Source of the DNA: Notospermus geniculatus
Taxonomy: Eukaryota; Nemertea; Pilidiophora; Heteronemertea; Lineidae
NCBI GenBank assembly: GCA_002633025.1
Contig: NMRB01000851.1
Location: forward strand, 170,730 to 234,729
DNA length: 64,000 bases
Reading direction: 5' to 3'
Each line of letters begins with the position of its first letter. The first letter of the stretch is position 1. This document shows, piece after piece, positions 1 to 10,979 of this stretch. The position numbers and the translations under genes were made by a program. The notes below the pieces were generated by a model. The model searched no databases, was not told the origin of the DNA, and worked only from the letters and a program-made list of their open reading frames with translations.

Positions 1-760
1 TGGTGAGGGGTCTTACATTTAAGGGTGTCAACATAATTTAAGACAACTTAAATTTCCAGTTGAAATGTATTTTAAGATTCCTTAATTAATTTGGAATTTT
101 TGTAAGTGTTCCTTAAAATTAATACTGAAGGGTCTTATTATTTATCAGATGGTTCGATATAATGAGCCTTAAAATGTGTTAACTTTTAAGGCTTCTTAAT
201 ATTAACCAGAAAAATATCATCAGAAAAAAATCATATATCATCAGAAAGTAAGGTGTGAATTCTGGCCCTTATTAAGAGGTTTATAAGCACCCTTACATTT
301 AAGTACACTTAATTTCCCAAAAAAAACTTGGGTGACAATCGATTAAGTATCCTTATTTAATATTTGTATTCACATCTTAAGTGACCTTAGTTTATGTTTT
401 AAAAAAATTAAGGTGGATGACATATTAAGTGTTTAAGGTGGCTTAAATTTAGAAATATTTTTTTAAGTATTCTTATTTTTGCCTGAATGTATCATGTAAG
501 CATCCTTAAAAAGAAAATCAACCATCACTTTCTTAAGAGCCCTGAATATACTACAGAAAGGAGAGTTCTGAAAATTTTTTCAATTAAGAAAAAGTAAAAG
601 GTGAATTTTGGCCCTTATTAAGACAGGTTTAAGTGGATTTTAACGTTTTTTAAGGATATTAAGGCGGTTTTAAGTAGCCAAGTAAGTAGGGCAACTGTGA
701 AACCATCTTAAAATATCACCTTAAAAAAGTAAGGCGATTTTAAGTAGGTTTTAAGGGTTT
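1..760. repeat. AT-rich stretch dense in TTAAG/CTTAA words
   Basis: Nearly every 15-25 bases carry TTAAG, CTTAA or TTAAGG. A phrase containing GGCCCTTATTAAG occurs twice, at about 250-276 and 597-622, so at least part is a duplicated unit. The words occur on both strands, which suggests several nested or decayed hairpin elements, but I could not define clean ends. No coding frame is credible. Confidence 0.5.
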
Positions 761-1377
761 TGCATGCAGTAGTGCATGTCGTGATATGTGGACAGATTCT
801 CTACGCCATCCTGCAGATAGGCTACAACCGTGCAATGAAAGTACACACACCAAAATCTCAGAGGTCAAAATCGTCAGTGTCAGGACTCCGATACGAAGAT
901 ATCCGAACAAAGTGGTCAGCAATGCTGACCATTACCAACAGAAGCTGGACCCCGGTGTAACGTTCAGTGTGGCCCGTGTGCCAGTGTGACATCAATAGAT
1001 TGATGGAATAAGCCGCGACTTGACAACCACGAGCGACACACAGAGAAACAGTGAGTCTGTTTCCCAGTGCGTTTCGAACAATGAGAATCACACAGAAAAA
1101 TGGCCACACTGAAAAAACATTACACCGGCAATGCCAGACCTCTGTGACCTTACAACTGCGATTTGGGTGTACATGTATATGACTCGCCCGGCAATCATTG
1201 CAAACTTGTACAGCTGTATACACTGGCTGACAGAAATATTAGGACACTTTCAAAACTCAAGTCATTTTCCTCTTTTTCCTTCCTTTTGTCTCTAACCACT
1301 AATTATTTTTCTTATTGATGAGAACATTTGTACCTTGGCAAGTGGGTTATATAATCCCATGAGATTGTCTATGGCAA
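761..1377. other. No recognisable feature
   Basis: Mixed-composition sequence after a short near-palindrome GCATGCAGTAGTGCATG at 761-777. The overlapping short open frames on both strands show no domain and contradict one another. Nothing else seen. Confidence 0.5.
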
Positions 1378-1551
1378 AGGTTATTGACAAGGGGTTGCTG
1401 ATATATGAATAACAAAGATAATTATGATGGGTGCCATTCAAACCTCTCTAATTCAAAGGCTAAGCTATTGGAGGTGACAAGAATGGACGAAGCACATCAT
1501 GATTGTCTTTGTTATTCATATACATGTATCAGCAACCCCATGTCAATAGCC
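1378..1551. mobile_element. Hairpin MITE-like element
   Basis: Two arms of roughly 50 bases are inverted copies. The left arm (about 1,378-1,435) reads GGGGTTGCTGATA then TATGAATAACAAAGATAAT. The right arm (about 1,495-1,551) is its reverse complement with a 6-base insertion. About 60 bases separate the arms. No coding capacity, so a fold-back or MITE-like element; superfamily unknown. Confidence 0.6.
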
Positions 1552-1557
1552 TTATGC

Positions 1558-1870
1558 CACCCTGACACTTGCACGATTTTCGTTCCCGCAATGCGGCGCG
1601 CACTTTGGCGTGCCAATGATTAAAGTCTTCGGGAACGAGCGTGAGGAGTGCGTGAAGGGTGCGGGGGTGCGTGCCATGTCGTAGAGAGAATTTTGAAATG
1701 TCAAAAATTCGGCACGCATCAATGATCGTGCCATGTGCGTACCACTTGCGTGAACCATGCGTGAACACTTACGCGAACTCGGCGCGAACACTGCCGACGG
1801 TGCGTGTCAATACGCAAAGTCGTCGGGGCGATGTGGGAAGACAGCGGAAACTAATGCGTGCTACTTATAA
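1558..1870. other. GCGTG/CACGC-rich segment
   Basis: Words GCGTG and GGCACGC recur many times, for example around 1,602, 1,640, 1,665, 1,710 and 1,745. This looks like a degenerate repeat or CpG-rich element directly upstream of the vWA exon. It contains no convincing frame. It could include intron or an uncharacterised MITE. Confidence 0.35.
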
Positions 1871-1880
1871 AATCTTCCAG

Positions 1881-2142
1881 CTTGTACAAAACCAGATCCG
1901 GCCGACATCTTCCTCGTCGTGGACAGCAATGGATTATCAGGAAACTCCTTCCTTCGAATCAAAAGATTACTTGGTATGGCCACAATGTCCTACAAAGTTG
2001 GTGAACGTTTCGTGAGATTCGGCATGATGACGTTTGCTAGTAAAGAACAAATAAAGCTTTTTGATCTTGGGACATTCAGTCACAATACTGGACTCTATAA
2101 AGCCATTCTGGGCGCAAAGTGGCAAAAACCAAAAAGCGCAGG
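1881..2142 (+). CDS. Internal exon encoding the N-terminal half of a vWA domain (partial gene)
   Basis: This is an exon, not a whole gene. It follows a plausible 3' splice site (CTTCCAG, ending 1,880) and ends at a strong donor, GTAAGT, at 2,143. The reading frame starts at 1,883 and gives 86 codons plus two bases, so the flanking introns are phase 1 and phase 2. The protein begins CTKPDPADIFLVVDSNG, the start of a von Willebrand factor A domain: a beta strand ending in the metal-site loop, with D at residue 14. Where the family usually has DxSxS, this reads DSNGLSG, so the metal site looks altered. It continues with the typical first helix and a second strand, RFGMMTFAS. vWA domains mediate adhesion and matrix contacts in extracellular proteins such as collagens and matrilins. 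The second half (TxTG and the later D loop) would be in a downstream exon; I did not find it. Assignment to vWA is firm, the gene is unknown. Confidence 0.75.
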
Positions 2143-3141
2143 GTAAGTAAAGCCTTTTTCCTATGTTGACGTTACTATCTATTCCTGATCCACCAAAATT
2201 CTCTTGAAAGAAAATTAACTACCGGTACTCTTGCTCATAAACTTAGAATAATCTGAGAATTTCCATTCATTTTCAATTTTTATACATTTTTCTGAAATAT
2301 TTCTGTGCGTGTGGGTCGATTTCAATGAAACTTCATCAGCTGATGGGACATTGCGGGGCAATGGTGGCGACTGGTGTTCTGAAACCAGTGCATCGGGGAT
2401 CTAGGGAGCTGCCCGAATGTGGCTTGACTGATTTTGATAAGTAAACACTGTTTTTCATGCAAATAGATCCTCTGTCAGTATCGCATGGTGAAACCTAGGT
2501 TCTGGGGTTGCCAGGTTATCGCAACTTTTTTTTGATACCTTGCATATTCACTATTGTTGAACTACACTATTATCGTCACAATATAAACAAGAGAAGGACA
2601 TCGGAGCGATGTCAATGGTTTCCGATGAGAAGTTGACTACTCTAGAGCTAGTTATCTGTGACCTTGACCTCTGACNACAACAATCAAAACTTCTCTTCTT
2701 GGAAATAAACGGGTGACTTTGAGAGCAAAACTGCCCGGTCAATAGATCCTGAGCTAGTCGCATGATGGGCAGGGTTGACCTGGTTGGTGACAGCTATGAG
2801 TGCACAGATCTGCCAGTTACTCGGCCAGCCTGATGTGTGGTGCTTACAGACACATTGACAGAGAGAGAGAGAGTATTGGTTCACGGCTGACTGGGTCCAT
2901 GGATAATATTGCTGGGGGAAATAATGTCATTTCCTTCAAATAAACTGACATTAACCCACTACCAAATATGACCCAGTCTGGGAAAACCAGGCACAACGTC
3001 TGCAGCATGTCTCTTGACTACCATGTTACATCATCAAGTCATCGCTGAAGAATAGCCTCTCTTTAACTTTAATAGCTGAATTATTCAGATTTCACTCAGC
3101 CTTTGTGGGGTGACCACATTGCTGTAACCATTTTCTTCCTG
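2143..3141 (+). other. Intron-like sequence after the vWA exon
   Basis: Begins with the donor GTAAGT. It holds one undetermined base at 2,676 and a short GA microsatellite at about 2,860-2,873. I searched the plus strand for the missing second half of the vWA domain and saw none here. Confidence 0.45.
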
Positions 3142-3278
3142 GGGGACTTGTGCCTGGCCTTTCAGATCGGGGACTTGTGCCTGGTCTTTCAGATCGGGGA
3201 CTTGTGCCTGGTCTTTCAGATCGGGGACTTGTGCCTGGTCTTTCAGATCGGGGACTTGTGCCTGGTCTTTCAGATCGG
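3142..3278. repeat. 27-bp minisatellite, five copies
   Basis: The unit GGGGACTTGTGCCTGGTCTT plus TCAGATC repeats five times without length change; the first copy differs by one base. Because 27 is a multiple of three, both strands stay open across it (nine-residue periods), which explains the open frames here without a gene. Confidence 0.9.
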
Positions 3279-4432
3279 GTCACAAAATCTTAAGACATGA
3301 ATGAATGCCCTAAAACAGGGCCTGAGAGAAAGTACAGTACATCTGTTAGGCCACATAATAATCTTTACTTTAGTATCACCTCCCGTCTCAAACTTCCGTG
3401 CCTCCTCAAATGTTTTAAATATTTTTTTAAATATTTTTTCCTCCTACTTTTAGCATTTTACAACAAATTCTGACGATCCTCAATGGGGCCATTGACTCAT
3501 ATTATTTTGTACTTTTTGAAATAAAAACCTGAGTTTCTAGAGGTTTGTCCATTTTATGATTTAAGCTGCAATGCTTCAAAGCTCTCTTCCAATGATCACA
3601 TTTCAGTATTAAAAAAACCTCCCTCCTCACTTTTTACAAGTATGACTGGTGTTAAATTAAAGATTTTTTATATGGCCTTATGAATCACTTTCTAGACAAT
3701 AGTATTGAATGTATGGACCCGTTTGTCCTCGAGAACATCTATTCCTTTGGATCAGATACTCGTTGGTATGCCAACCAATGGTTCAAAGGTATTGGCGTTG
3801 CTAGTTGTCCCTGTCTTGATTGGTTCATTGACATAACAGTCGTGACACCAAAAGTCTTCCTTTGAACATAACCCAAGTCTTAGTTGCTACTACATGTATC
3901 AGTTTTAGACCGTTCTACCAGATGTTCACAAAATGTTCGTCTGAGGTATCTGAGAACATTCCATTTGACAGTCTTTTCTACCCTTTACATTAGGGACGGC
4001 ATCAAATTTCCTTTACTTCCGCCGCAATAAAACCCCTCACCCCCACGGGGTACCATGCTTGAACTGCACTGCCACACGGGTGTGTGCAGATACTCAATGC
4101 AATCATTATTCATTCAAAATAATATGGAGTTATTTTATGAGATGGTACCAGCACCAGACAAAAGACGGGCAGAAGGGTGATAATGTTGATGAAACCACGT
4201 ATTGTTCAATATCCACTGAACCATATTCTCAATATTGGAATCGAAATGTTCCGGTTTAATAAAATGTGTGGTAATCTTTTGGGATTGTGTCTGATTAGAA
4301 CGCCATGCGCATGACTGGGTTGTGTTCAACTCATCCTAACTTAGCACTTTTCACAGCTAGAAACAGAGGAGGTGTCTGAGTCACCAGCATTTTTCGTCAG
4401 ATCTGTCGTTTAAAATTTTATAAGGCTGGACA
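3279..4432. other. No recognisable feature
   Basis: AT-rich unique-looking sequence with runs of T. Two short frames (3,680-3,865 and 4,059-4,259, +) have no recognisable domain, no splice context and no repeat. Nothing else seen. Confidence 0.45.
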
Positions 4433-4632
4433 ATGGGAGACTTTCCTGCCGTTAGAGGCCGCCTGTTAGAGGTCCAAGAACTTCACAAAATTCGACATCA
4501 TAGACGTAAGCCTTGGCGTCCACGTCGTTATGGATGATATCGTGCCGTGCACTTTTTTGTGACGTCAAATTTCATGATGTTCTAGGACCGCTATTTAGTG
4601 CTTGCCTCTTACGGTAGTCGGAAAATCTCTCT
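4433..4632. mobile_element. MITE family A, copy 1 (decayed right end)
   Basis: Roughly 200-bp fold-back element. The left end resembles the family consensus TGGGAGACTTTACTGCCGTT, followed by AGAGGCC. The middle has the GACGTCA-type words and the GTTCTAGGACCGCTA block. The right end is a diverged inverted copy of the left. No coding capacity; a non-autonomous DNA transposon by structure. Confidence 0.8.
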
Positions 4633-4693
4633 TGATCGGGCAGTACAACAGGGGCCGGACTTTTGCTTCCAGGGGAATATGATCCCTGTCACA

Positions 4694-4931
4694 CCGGGTC
4701 ACTCCATTGACGTCAGATACGGCGGTTCCTGTCTCTGTCCATCCGCCATGTGTCCAGCTTTAGTTACTCCAAGAGACGATGGCCGGGTCACTCCATGGAC
4801 GTCAGATATGGGGCTTCCTGTCTCTGTCCATCCGCCATGTGTCCAGCTTTAGTTACTCCAAGAGACGATGGCCGGGTCACTCCATGGACGTCAGATATGG
4901 GGCTTCCTGTCTCTGTCCATCCGCCATGTGT
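4694..4931. repeat. 89-bp tandem repeat cut off by an unknown base
   Basis: Units begin CCGGGTCACTCCAT at 4,694, 4,783 and 4,872, exactly 89 bases apart. The third stops at about 60 bases, where an unknown base sits at 4,932. The true copy number is probably not represented in the assembly. Confidence 0.9.
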
Positions 4932-4932
4932 N

Positions 4933-5544
4933 TGTTGAAAATCAGAGGGGATGGTTGATTGAAATAATAGCCCTCATACAGTGGTAGTGCATGGTTGAAC
5001 TGTTGCATCAATGGAGCACGCCCCGCTGATCAGGGATCACTTTTGTAAAAAGCTGCCCCTGTTTGAGGTCCGCAGGTGAAGAATCTTTCATCTTTTTTCA
5101 AATATTTTTTTTAGCTTGTGTCCGACTCTTGACATGCATCTGTGTAGTTCTTTCAGATACCACGCGAGTAGACTCACCAGGTGAAAGTCTTGAGCTGATT
5201 TTGATGTCATGACAACAACACACGTCCTAATGACCACATGACGTCGGACGCAGTGAAGCATGAACAGCTCTGACGTCATAATGGACTGCTCAATAGCCCT
5301 CAAAGTGCTACAAACATGCAGAAAAATGAAAGCCAACCGGCTGTAAAATGCTGACTCAACAATATCAGGAGATAATCGTCGATGATTTTTATTGTTGGTC
5401 GATGTGTCCTGATCGATGGACGCGGTGATTACCTGCTGTTTGTGTTGTGGACACAGCTATCAATTAATAAGAGTAATTACACCTGCATGAAACTCCATCC
5501 ACTTGATTGGTCCAGCAAACATGTTCATTGTCACCTGAAGCTTG
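4933..5544. other. No recognisable feature
   Basis: Unique-looking sequence. Frames at 5,088-5,336 (-) and 5,382-5,651 (+) show no domain, and the latter runs into the next hairpin element. Confidence 0.45.
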
Positions 5545-5782
5545 GAGGAATGAGGAGGTCGCCTAATTTTTTCTACCATTTGATGGCGCTGCGACCGTAT
5601 CCACTTTTCCACTGTGACGTTGTTCGGAACGTCAACGTCACACTGCCGTGACGTTGTGGCTTCATGCTCGCACCGCACATTGCCACGGAGATGACGTCCT
5701 GAAGACAATGAAAAGGCCTGATATGGTCGCAGCGACATCTTTCCGTGGAAAAGTGGCGACCTCCTCATTGTCAAGTATAATT
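5545..5782. mobile_element. Imperfect fold-back element
   Basis: The left arm (5,545-5,605) contains GAGGAGGTCGCC and GGCGCTGCGACC. The right arm (about 5,715-5,780) carries their inverted counterparts, GGTCGCAGCGACAT and GGCGACCTCCTC. The loop is rich in AACGTCA words. Open frames on both strands cross it, as expected of a palindrome, so I do not call them genes. Confidence 0.6.
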
Positions 5783-5849
5783 CCACCAAGCCTAAAGACA
5801 GCCGCCATGTCAGGAGCAATCGACAAACGGCCATCACATACGGTACTGC

Positions 5850-5934
5850 ATGACAATTTCCCTTAAACTATTGTTCCAAACAAAAGATAAGGGAAATTTT
5901 ACACTTAAGATGTTTTGTGCATACGGCCTCTAGT
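5850..5934. repeat. Small hairpin plus half of a family D MITE end
   Basis: AATTTCCCTTA and TAAGGGAAATT form a short stem at about 5,852-5,899. The end GTGCATACGGCC at 5,918-5,929 matches the outer end of the family D elements at 17.9-18.3 kb. Probably a decayed single end. Confidence 0.4.
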
Positions 5935-6604
5935 CCACAGCAGTTGGTATAAGTTTGGTGATTTCGGCTCGTCTGGCTTCTAGGCCTACCAGAGACCGCT
6001 ATACTGCAGCGTGACGCACCCAATTGGGCTAATAGGGAGTCATACTTCTGCTAGAAGATGGTAAGTGGCCATAGACCGAATTTCTCGACGACCCCTGCTC
6101 TTAAAACTGGTACAACTTCTAAAACGCAAATTTATAATGACGAGATGAATGAACTCTGCGTTATCAGGGTTCTCTAGTTGTATTTGATTACAAACTCTGA
6201 TCGTCTCAATCTGTCAGGTATCAGTTTTATTGACCTGTCGTCTCAATATTGACCCATCGATGATCACTTGTGGTATTCATGTCATCAATACGTCGATCAA
6301 TCCATCTTCTAGTACCTGATAGTGGAAGGAGGATCGATCTGTTTATAGCAAATCACAAAGATGTTCAATGACCATGTAGCAAATTATCATCAGCCTTTTT
6401 TACACGTGTGATTAAACCATTCCTTCATCTGACTATGATTCGTTGGCCAGCAAACTGTTGGAGCGATGCTTGTAGAAGTATCTTCTATCACGGCAAGTTC
6501 GAAGATCCCACGACGTACGATTCGCAGAGCCTTGCAAACATGATCCAAGGGATTCGAGCATCGCCTTCATTTCCCCAGGGTCTTGTCTTCTAGTCCCTGG
6601 GCCA
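5935..6604. other. No recognisable feature
   Basis: Contains several TCGATC/GATCGAT words and repeated ATTGACCTGTCG/ATTGACCCATCGAT phrases at about 6,228-6,262, but no clear repeat unit, RNA or gene. Confidence 0.4.
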
Positions 6605-6801
6605 ATGGGAGACTTTACTGCCGTTAGAGGCCACCACCAGTTAGCGGCCGAGGACGTCACGAAATTTGACGTCACAGAGAAGTGCACGCCATAACGTCAT
6701 CCATAATGACGTGGACGCCATGGCTTACGCCTGTGACGTCAAATTTTGTGACGTTCTAGGACCGCTAGCAGACGGTCACTGACGGCAATGAAATCTCCCA
6801 T
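6605..6801. mobile_element. MITE family A, copy 2
   Basis: Starts ATGGGAGACTTTACTGCCGT and ends with its inverted form ACGGCAATGAAATCTCCCAT. The interior has paired GACGTCAC blocks around CATAATGACGTGGACGCCAT. One of the best preserved copies, and useful for defining ends. I see no obvious target duplication beyond one or two bases. Confidence 0.85.
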
Positions 6802-7170
6802 TTCCTTAAGAAAATGGTGAATATTTATCCAAAGGTTTTCATTTTCTCAGGGCGGCAGAGGGAGAGAGAGAACAAGTTAGATAAAACAGCACTAGAGTCG
6901 GATACTCTCCCAGTAACATTAGCTTCTGAACCAGTGAGTCGAGAATAGCCATCTCCTACCCAGCAGTCATCACTCGATGGTCAGCTTCCTTATTAGTAAT
7001 GATATACCTCGTCTCTGCATCCTTTCGTTTCCTTTGATGATCCTGTATCGAGTCATCGGATCCTGTTTCCAATGTTACAAGCTTCCTCGTCTGACGGTAT
7101 AACACGCGGCAGGTGATGCTACTTCATCCGGCCAATCACTGGGCTCCTCTGAGAGCCTTCCCTCACCCGA
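6802..7170. other. No recognisable feature
   Basis: Includes a short GA-rich patch at about 6,850-6,871. No frame, RNA or repeat recognised. Confidence 0.4.
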
Positions 7171-7745
7171 GTTCTTGCTGAAAAATTCATTTGCTGGCAG
7201 ATTACTTGCTGAAAAGGTTCACTTGCTCGTAGATTTCTTGCAGAAACGGTTCACTTGTTAGCAGTTGTCTTGCTGAAAAGGTTCACTTGCTCGTGCTTAA
7301 TAGGTTCAAGTGTTCACTGATTTCTTGCTGGAGGGGTTCACCTGCTCAGAAATTTCTTGCTGAAAAGGTTCCCTTGCTCACAACCTTCTTGCTGAAAAGG
7401 TTAACTTGTTCAGAGATTTCTTGCTGAAAAGGTTCACTTGTTGACAGATTTCTTGCTGAAAAGGTTCACTTGTTCACAGATTTCTTGCTGAAAAGGTTCA
7501 CTTGTTCACAGATTTCTTGCTGAAAAGGTTCACTTGTTGACAGATTTCTTGCTGAAAAGGTTCACTTGTTCACAGATTTCGTGCTGAAAAGGTTCAGTTA
7601 TTCACAGATTTCTCTCTGAGAAGTTTCACTTGCTCACAGATTTCGTGCTGAAAAGGTTCACTTGCTGACAGATTTCTTGGCGAAAAGGTTCTTTTGTACA
7701 AAATTTCTTGCTGAAAGGGTTCACCTGATCACAGATTTCTTGCTG
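7171..7745. repeat. 32-bp minisatellite, about 18 copies
   Basis: The core TTTCTTGCTGAAAAGGTTCA recurs about every 32 bases. Central copies (about 7,390-7,580) are near identical; copies at both edges are diverged, the usual pattern of arrays that homogenise in the middle. Since 32 is not a multiple of three, the open frames here are incidental. Confidence 0.9.
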
Positions 7746-8742
7746 GGTCCCTCTATTCCCCAAGAGGGTAGCCAGCAGGCGGGGTGCCCCCTTGAATCTG
7801 CCAGCAGTGTTTCTGGTGACCACCTTTTCCTGAAGGCACCAATCTGTTTGAAATCCACTTCTCCTAACAAATCCTGCCATGTTAAACCAGCATTTGAAGC
7901 TGGTATCATTAAAATCACATTCTAAATCCCGTGGGCCTTCTTGATTTGCAATGATGTGATTCACTTTTTTAAGCTTAAAGAGGTCTCAGTAATTCTTTTA
8001 CGTAAGCTGTGATTGGTAATGAAAGATGGAAGTGAAAGTGCCATTAAAATTTCACTTGTTGTAGGATTTGTTAGGATTCAGATGGCGGTGAGCAGGACTT
8101 GTGGTGGCTGGTATTTGAGGTTTTCGGTGTAAGTTACAGAACTTACCAACAGGTGTTTCAGTTGGTTAGAGTCCACAACAACTACCACTGAGGTGGTTGA
8201 CCAGCTTCCAATGAACCATCTTTGAAACTTCTCTGTCCATATCCATGTCCAGTCTCGTCTCTGGGGTTCCTTCGGCGGATTTAGATCCTAAGCTCCCACA
8301 TCGCTGAGGGGATGCAACCCAGCTTGGATTGGGCAACGTCTCTGTGTTTTTGAGACACTCATCCATGGTGGCCTTGGTATAAGGCACCAGCTGCCACCCT
8401 GTCAGGGTCTACATGGCATGATACCGTTGGTTTTGGTGGTTGGTGGTTCAAGTACTTTGGTCTGTCCATGACTAATCCACGTTCTATTCTGTACATCTTG
8501 CTTCTAACAGTTCCATATTCTGTTACTCTTGACCCAGCAGGCCTAAACAGATTCTGCTTTGATTAACGCTCTTCCCTTCCATCATATCTGTTGCCAGAGG
8601 CCATGTCTGTGGTTGTAGGCTTTGTTATACTTGGGATTGTCTAAAGCTGGCTGCACTCGTACAAGTTCCTGTCTGCTATTGATGGGAAGTCCTATCAGTG
8701 ATCAGCTTTTGTGGACACAAAAATCACAGACTGAGATGAAGC
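7746..8742. other. Unrecognised sequence with short minus-strand frames
   Basis: Minus-strand frames at 7,626-7,964 and 8,166-8,387 look slightly protein-like (for example the residues MDECLKNTETLPNPSWVASP) but match no family I know and have no clear splice sites. They may be remnants of an old element. I do not call a gene. Confidence 0.3.
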
Positions 8743-8805
8743 AGCACACATAGGCTAGAGACATTGCTCGAAGAGATGATCTTACTGAGATCTCCTATGT
8801 GTGCT
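8743..8805. repeat. Short inverted repeat
   Basis: AGCACACATAGG at 8,743-8,754 pairs with CCTATGTGTGCT at 8,794-8,805, a 12-base perfect stem around a 39-base loop. It could be a small fold-back element or chance. Confidence 0.5.
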
Positions 8806-9074
8806 ACCACGAATTGTTGGTGCTACCACTACAGTCTTCGTTTACTAGACCTGTGCCCCTGATTTACCCCTCCACCCCTCCAAACCCTCGCACAGATTGA
8901 TGAAGAAGAAGATTCCCTTAGCACACACACATTATCTCTTCAGCAACAGGTGCAAGTCATTCTCAGGCAATTACTTTATTCTCCCACCGGACGGTAATGA
9001 GACGTTTTTTTCAAGATGATCAGGGAATCACATCATGGCACAACATCAGATTAGGATGAGCCACGGATTGTATA

Positions 9075-9500
9075 GTGGTGTCTCTTGTCTTGTCATGGTA
9101 CCTGCTTCAATCACTGATTCAGATGGAGAAAAAACTCGGAAAAACCGGTTGGAGTCGGCAAGGGTCCTGGCTTCAGCCGCCAGATTGAGGTTTGGTACGG
9201 TACGCATTGAATGGACGAGGTTGGTGTTAGTGCAGGTGTTGTCATGGTACCTGCTCCAGTAAGAGTTTTGGCAAAAACTGGGAGAACAGGCCGGAGTCGT
9301 GCAAGGGTACTGGCTCCAACTGCCAGATTGGGATTTGGTACTAGGCATTGAATGGATGAGGTTGGAGTTAGGGCATGGTGTTGGCCTCGCTGCATTGAAT
9401 GGATGAATCTGGAGTTGGCTTCCTAGGCCTACCACCAAATGGAGATTAGATCTGGTAGGCATTGAATGGATGAGGCTGGAGTTAGGGAATAAATTGAGGG
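9075..9500. repeat. Degenerate tandem repeat, period about 150 bp
   Basis: Phrases GGTACCTGCT, CCAGATTG and GCATTGAATGGATGAGG recur in the same order at about 9,100-9,240, 9,246-9,380 and 9,440-9,490. The long minus-strand frame (9,046-9,651, 201 codons) is built from these repeats, with the residues SSLIHSM and STLA recurring, and is not supported as a gene. Confidence 0.75.
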
Positions 9501-10008
9501 TACTTTCTGTTGGCCTACTGGGGCCATTACGAGATAGGAACGGACAGGCACATCCACTTGGCTGTTGTATCGAAATTGAAGTTCTATTGTTCTTGCCTTG
9601 GTGCAGCGAATCTGAGTCACACAGATTAATCTCCTCATCAAAAAGCTTCACGCTATCCCAGCCTCATTTTCACCTGCGTGTTTGACCTTGTGTGACCTTG
9701 CTCAATGTCACCTTGGCTAATTGCTAGATGACTCACGTGGTAGATTCTGGCTTCAGTGGGATTCTGGAAGAAACCTTTCTATGTTATCTTTTGTTGTTAA
9801 AATGATGATGCTCACATCTGCGTGAGATGGTTGCATAATGCAGTGTTTCTGCAGATTTCATGTGTGTTAATCAATGAATCGGTGACCTCTGCTACCACAG
9901 CGTTCTCCCAGCTTTACCTTCCAAAGCAGACTCCCTTCACACTTTCGACGGTATGGACCAAACTGTCGAAGCATTCGTGCTTGGTGCTGGCGTAATTAAG
10001 CCTGAATA
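9501..10008. other. No recognisable feature
   Basis: Unique-looking sequence with several TGACCTTG words at about 9,684-9,712. No gene or RNA seen. Confidence 0.4.
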
Positions 10009-10238
10009 TTCATACTTCGACCCACGACCATCGCCGGCGAACGACGCGCAATCTTGCGTTCGACGCCGACCGCGACGTGCGATTCGGTCGGCGTCCGATC
10101 GCGAGGCTGTAATTACTTGAGTCATTTCATAACCGGTCGCCGTCGCTAAAGTACCGTGGACTATGAATCAATTCCGCGAAGTCGGCGTCAAGATTTGTTC
10201 GCGCGTCGGACCCCGATAGTCTTGCGTCGAAGTATGAA
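10009..10238. mobile_element. CpG-rich MITE-like element
   Basis: The left end TTCATACTTCGACCCACGAC and the reverse complement of the right end, TTCATACTTCGACGCAAGAC, match at 17 of 20 positions. Both continue into CpG-rich arms with GACGCGC. The roughly 230-bp interior is full of CG dinucleotides. No coding capacity. Target duplication unclear. Confidence 0.75.
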
Positions 10239-10778
10239 CTAGTAGATGCAAGTAGATTCTACTCAAAGTACTTTACAGCAACACTAAAAAAGGTCGACCT
10301 TTTCGACATTAGTTTTATAGACAGTTCGACCTTTAGCTTGACCAGTCTATTGTCGAATGGACTACTTCAGTGCGTACTTCCGACTTCAATCAGTATATGA
10401 TATGAAGGCCTCACCACGTCTCACACAGGACATCAGTGATCTAGACCTCTCAAACCTTAGAATAACTAAACCATCGGTGAGAGTCGATCGTCATCGAACA
10501 CCATCTGTACAGAGCCAGCTTCCCTTGACCCCTGGTGACCTTGAGATGTTACTGACACTGATTGCATGAGTCAGGCGATAACTGGATGGAAGGATAAGCT
10601 TGTAGTGGTCAGGTGTGCTGTCCACACATGTTTGGCAGATCAGGGTGGGCTGTCGTGACAAATGAGTCTGAACCAGTAATGACAATGGAAGGGAGGGGGA
10701 TGACGTGTGAAGATGATCAATCAGCTATGTGCCAAGGAGAGTGTAGCAATCGACAAATTTCGAAACCCTGCCACCACA
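10239..10778. other. No recognisable feature
   Basis: Contains a perfect palindrome AAAGGTCGACCTTT at about 10,290. The 70-codon frame at 10,357-10,569 (+) has no domain or splice support. Confidence 0.4.
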
Positions 10779-10979
10779 ATGAGAAACTTTACTGCCGTTA
10801 GAGGCCGCCTGTAGTTCTAGAATGTCACGTAATATATCTGACGTCACAGACGTAAACTATGGCCTTACGTCATTATGGATGACGTCATAGCGTGCATTTC
10901 TTCTCTGAGACGTCAAATTCCATGACGTTCTAGGATCGCTAACTGGTGTTGGCCTCTAACGGCAGTAAAGACTCCCATT
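10779..10979. mobile_element. MITE family A, copy 3
   Basis: The left end ATGAGAAACTTTACTGCCGT has two changes from consensus. The right end has GGCCTCTAACGGCAGTAAAG then ACTCCCATT. The middle includes TGACGTCACAGACGTAA and GGATGACGTCATAGCGTGCA. Whole-length copy. Confidence 0.85.

Noticed and set aside
2341-2400. Second half of the vWA domain
   Set aside because: A short frame with ATGVLKP after an AG looked tempting, but the expected TxTGxAL helix and following strand are absent and a stop follows soon.
3092-3300. In-frame 27-bp repeat as a repeat protein
   Set aside because: Both strands are open because the unit is a multiple of three; there is no flanking coding signal.
5460-5837. 125-codon minus frame and overlapping plus frames
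   Set aside because: They lie across the arms of a fold-back element, so openness on both strands is expected.
7171-7745. CRISPR-like array of 32-bp units
   Set aside because: Repeats are back to back with no unique spacers, diverged at both ends, and in animal DNA; it is a minisatellite.
9046-9651. 201-codon minus-strand open frame
   Set aside because: It is built from a degenerate ~150-bp tandem repeat; its peptide repeats SSLIHSM-like phrases and shows no domain.
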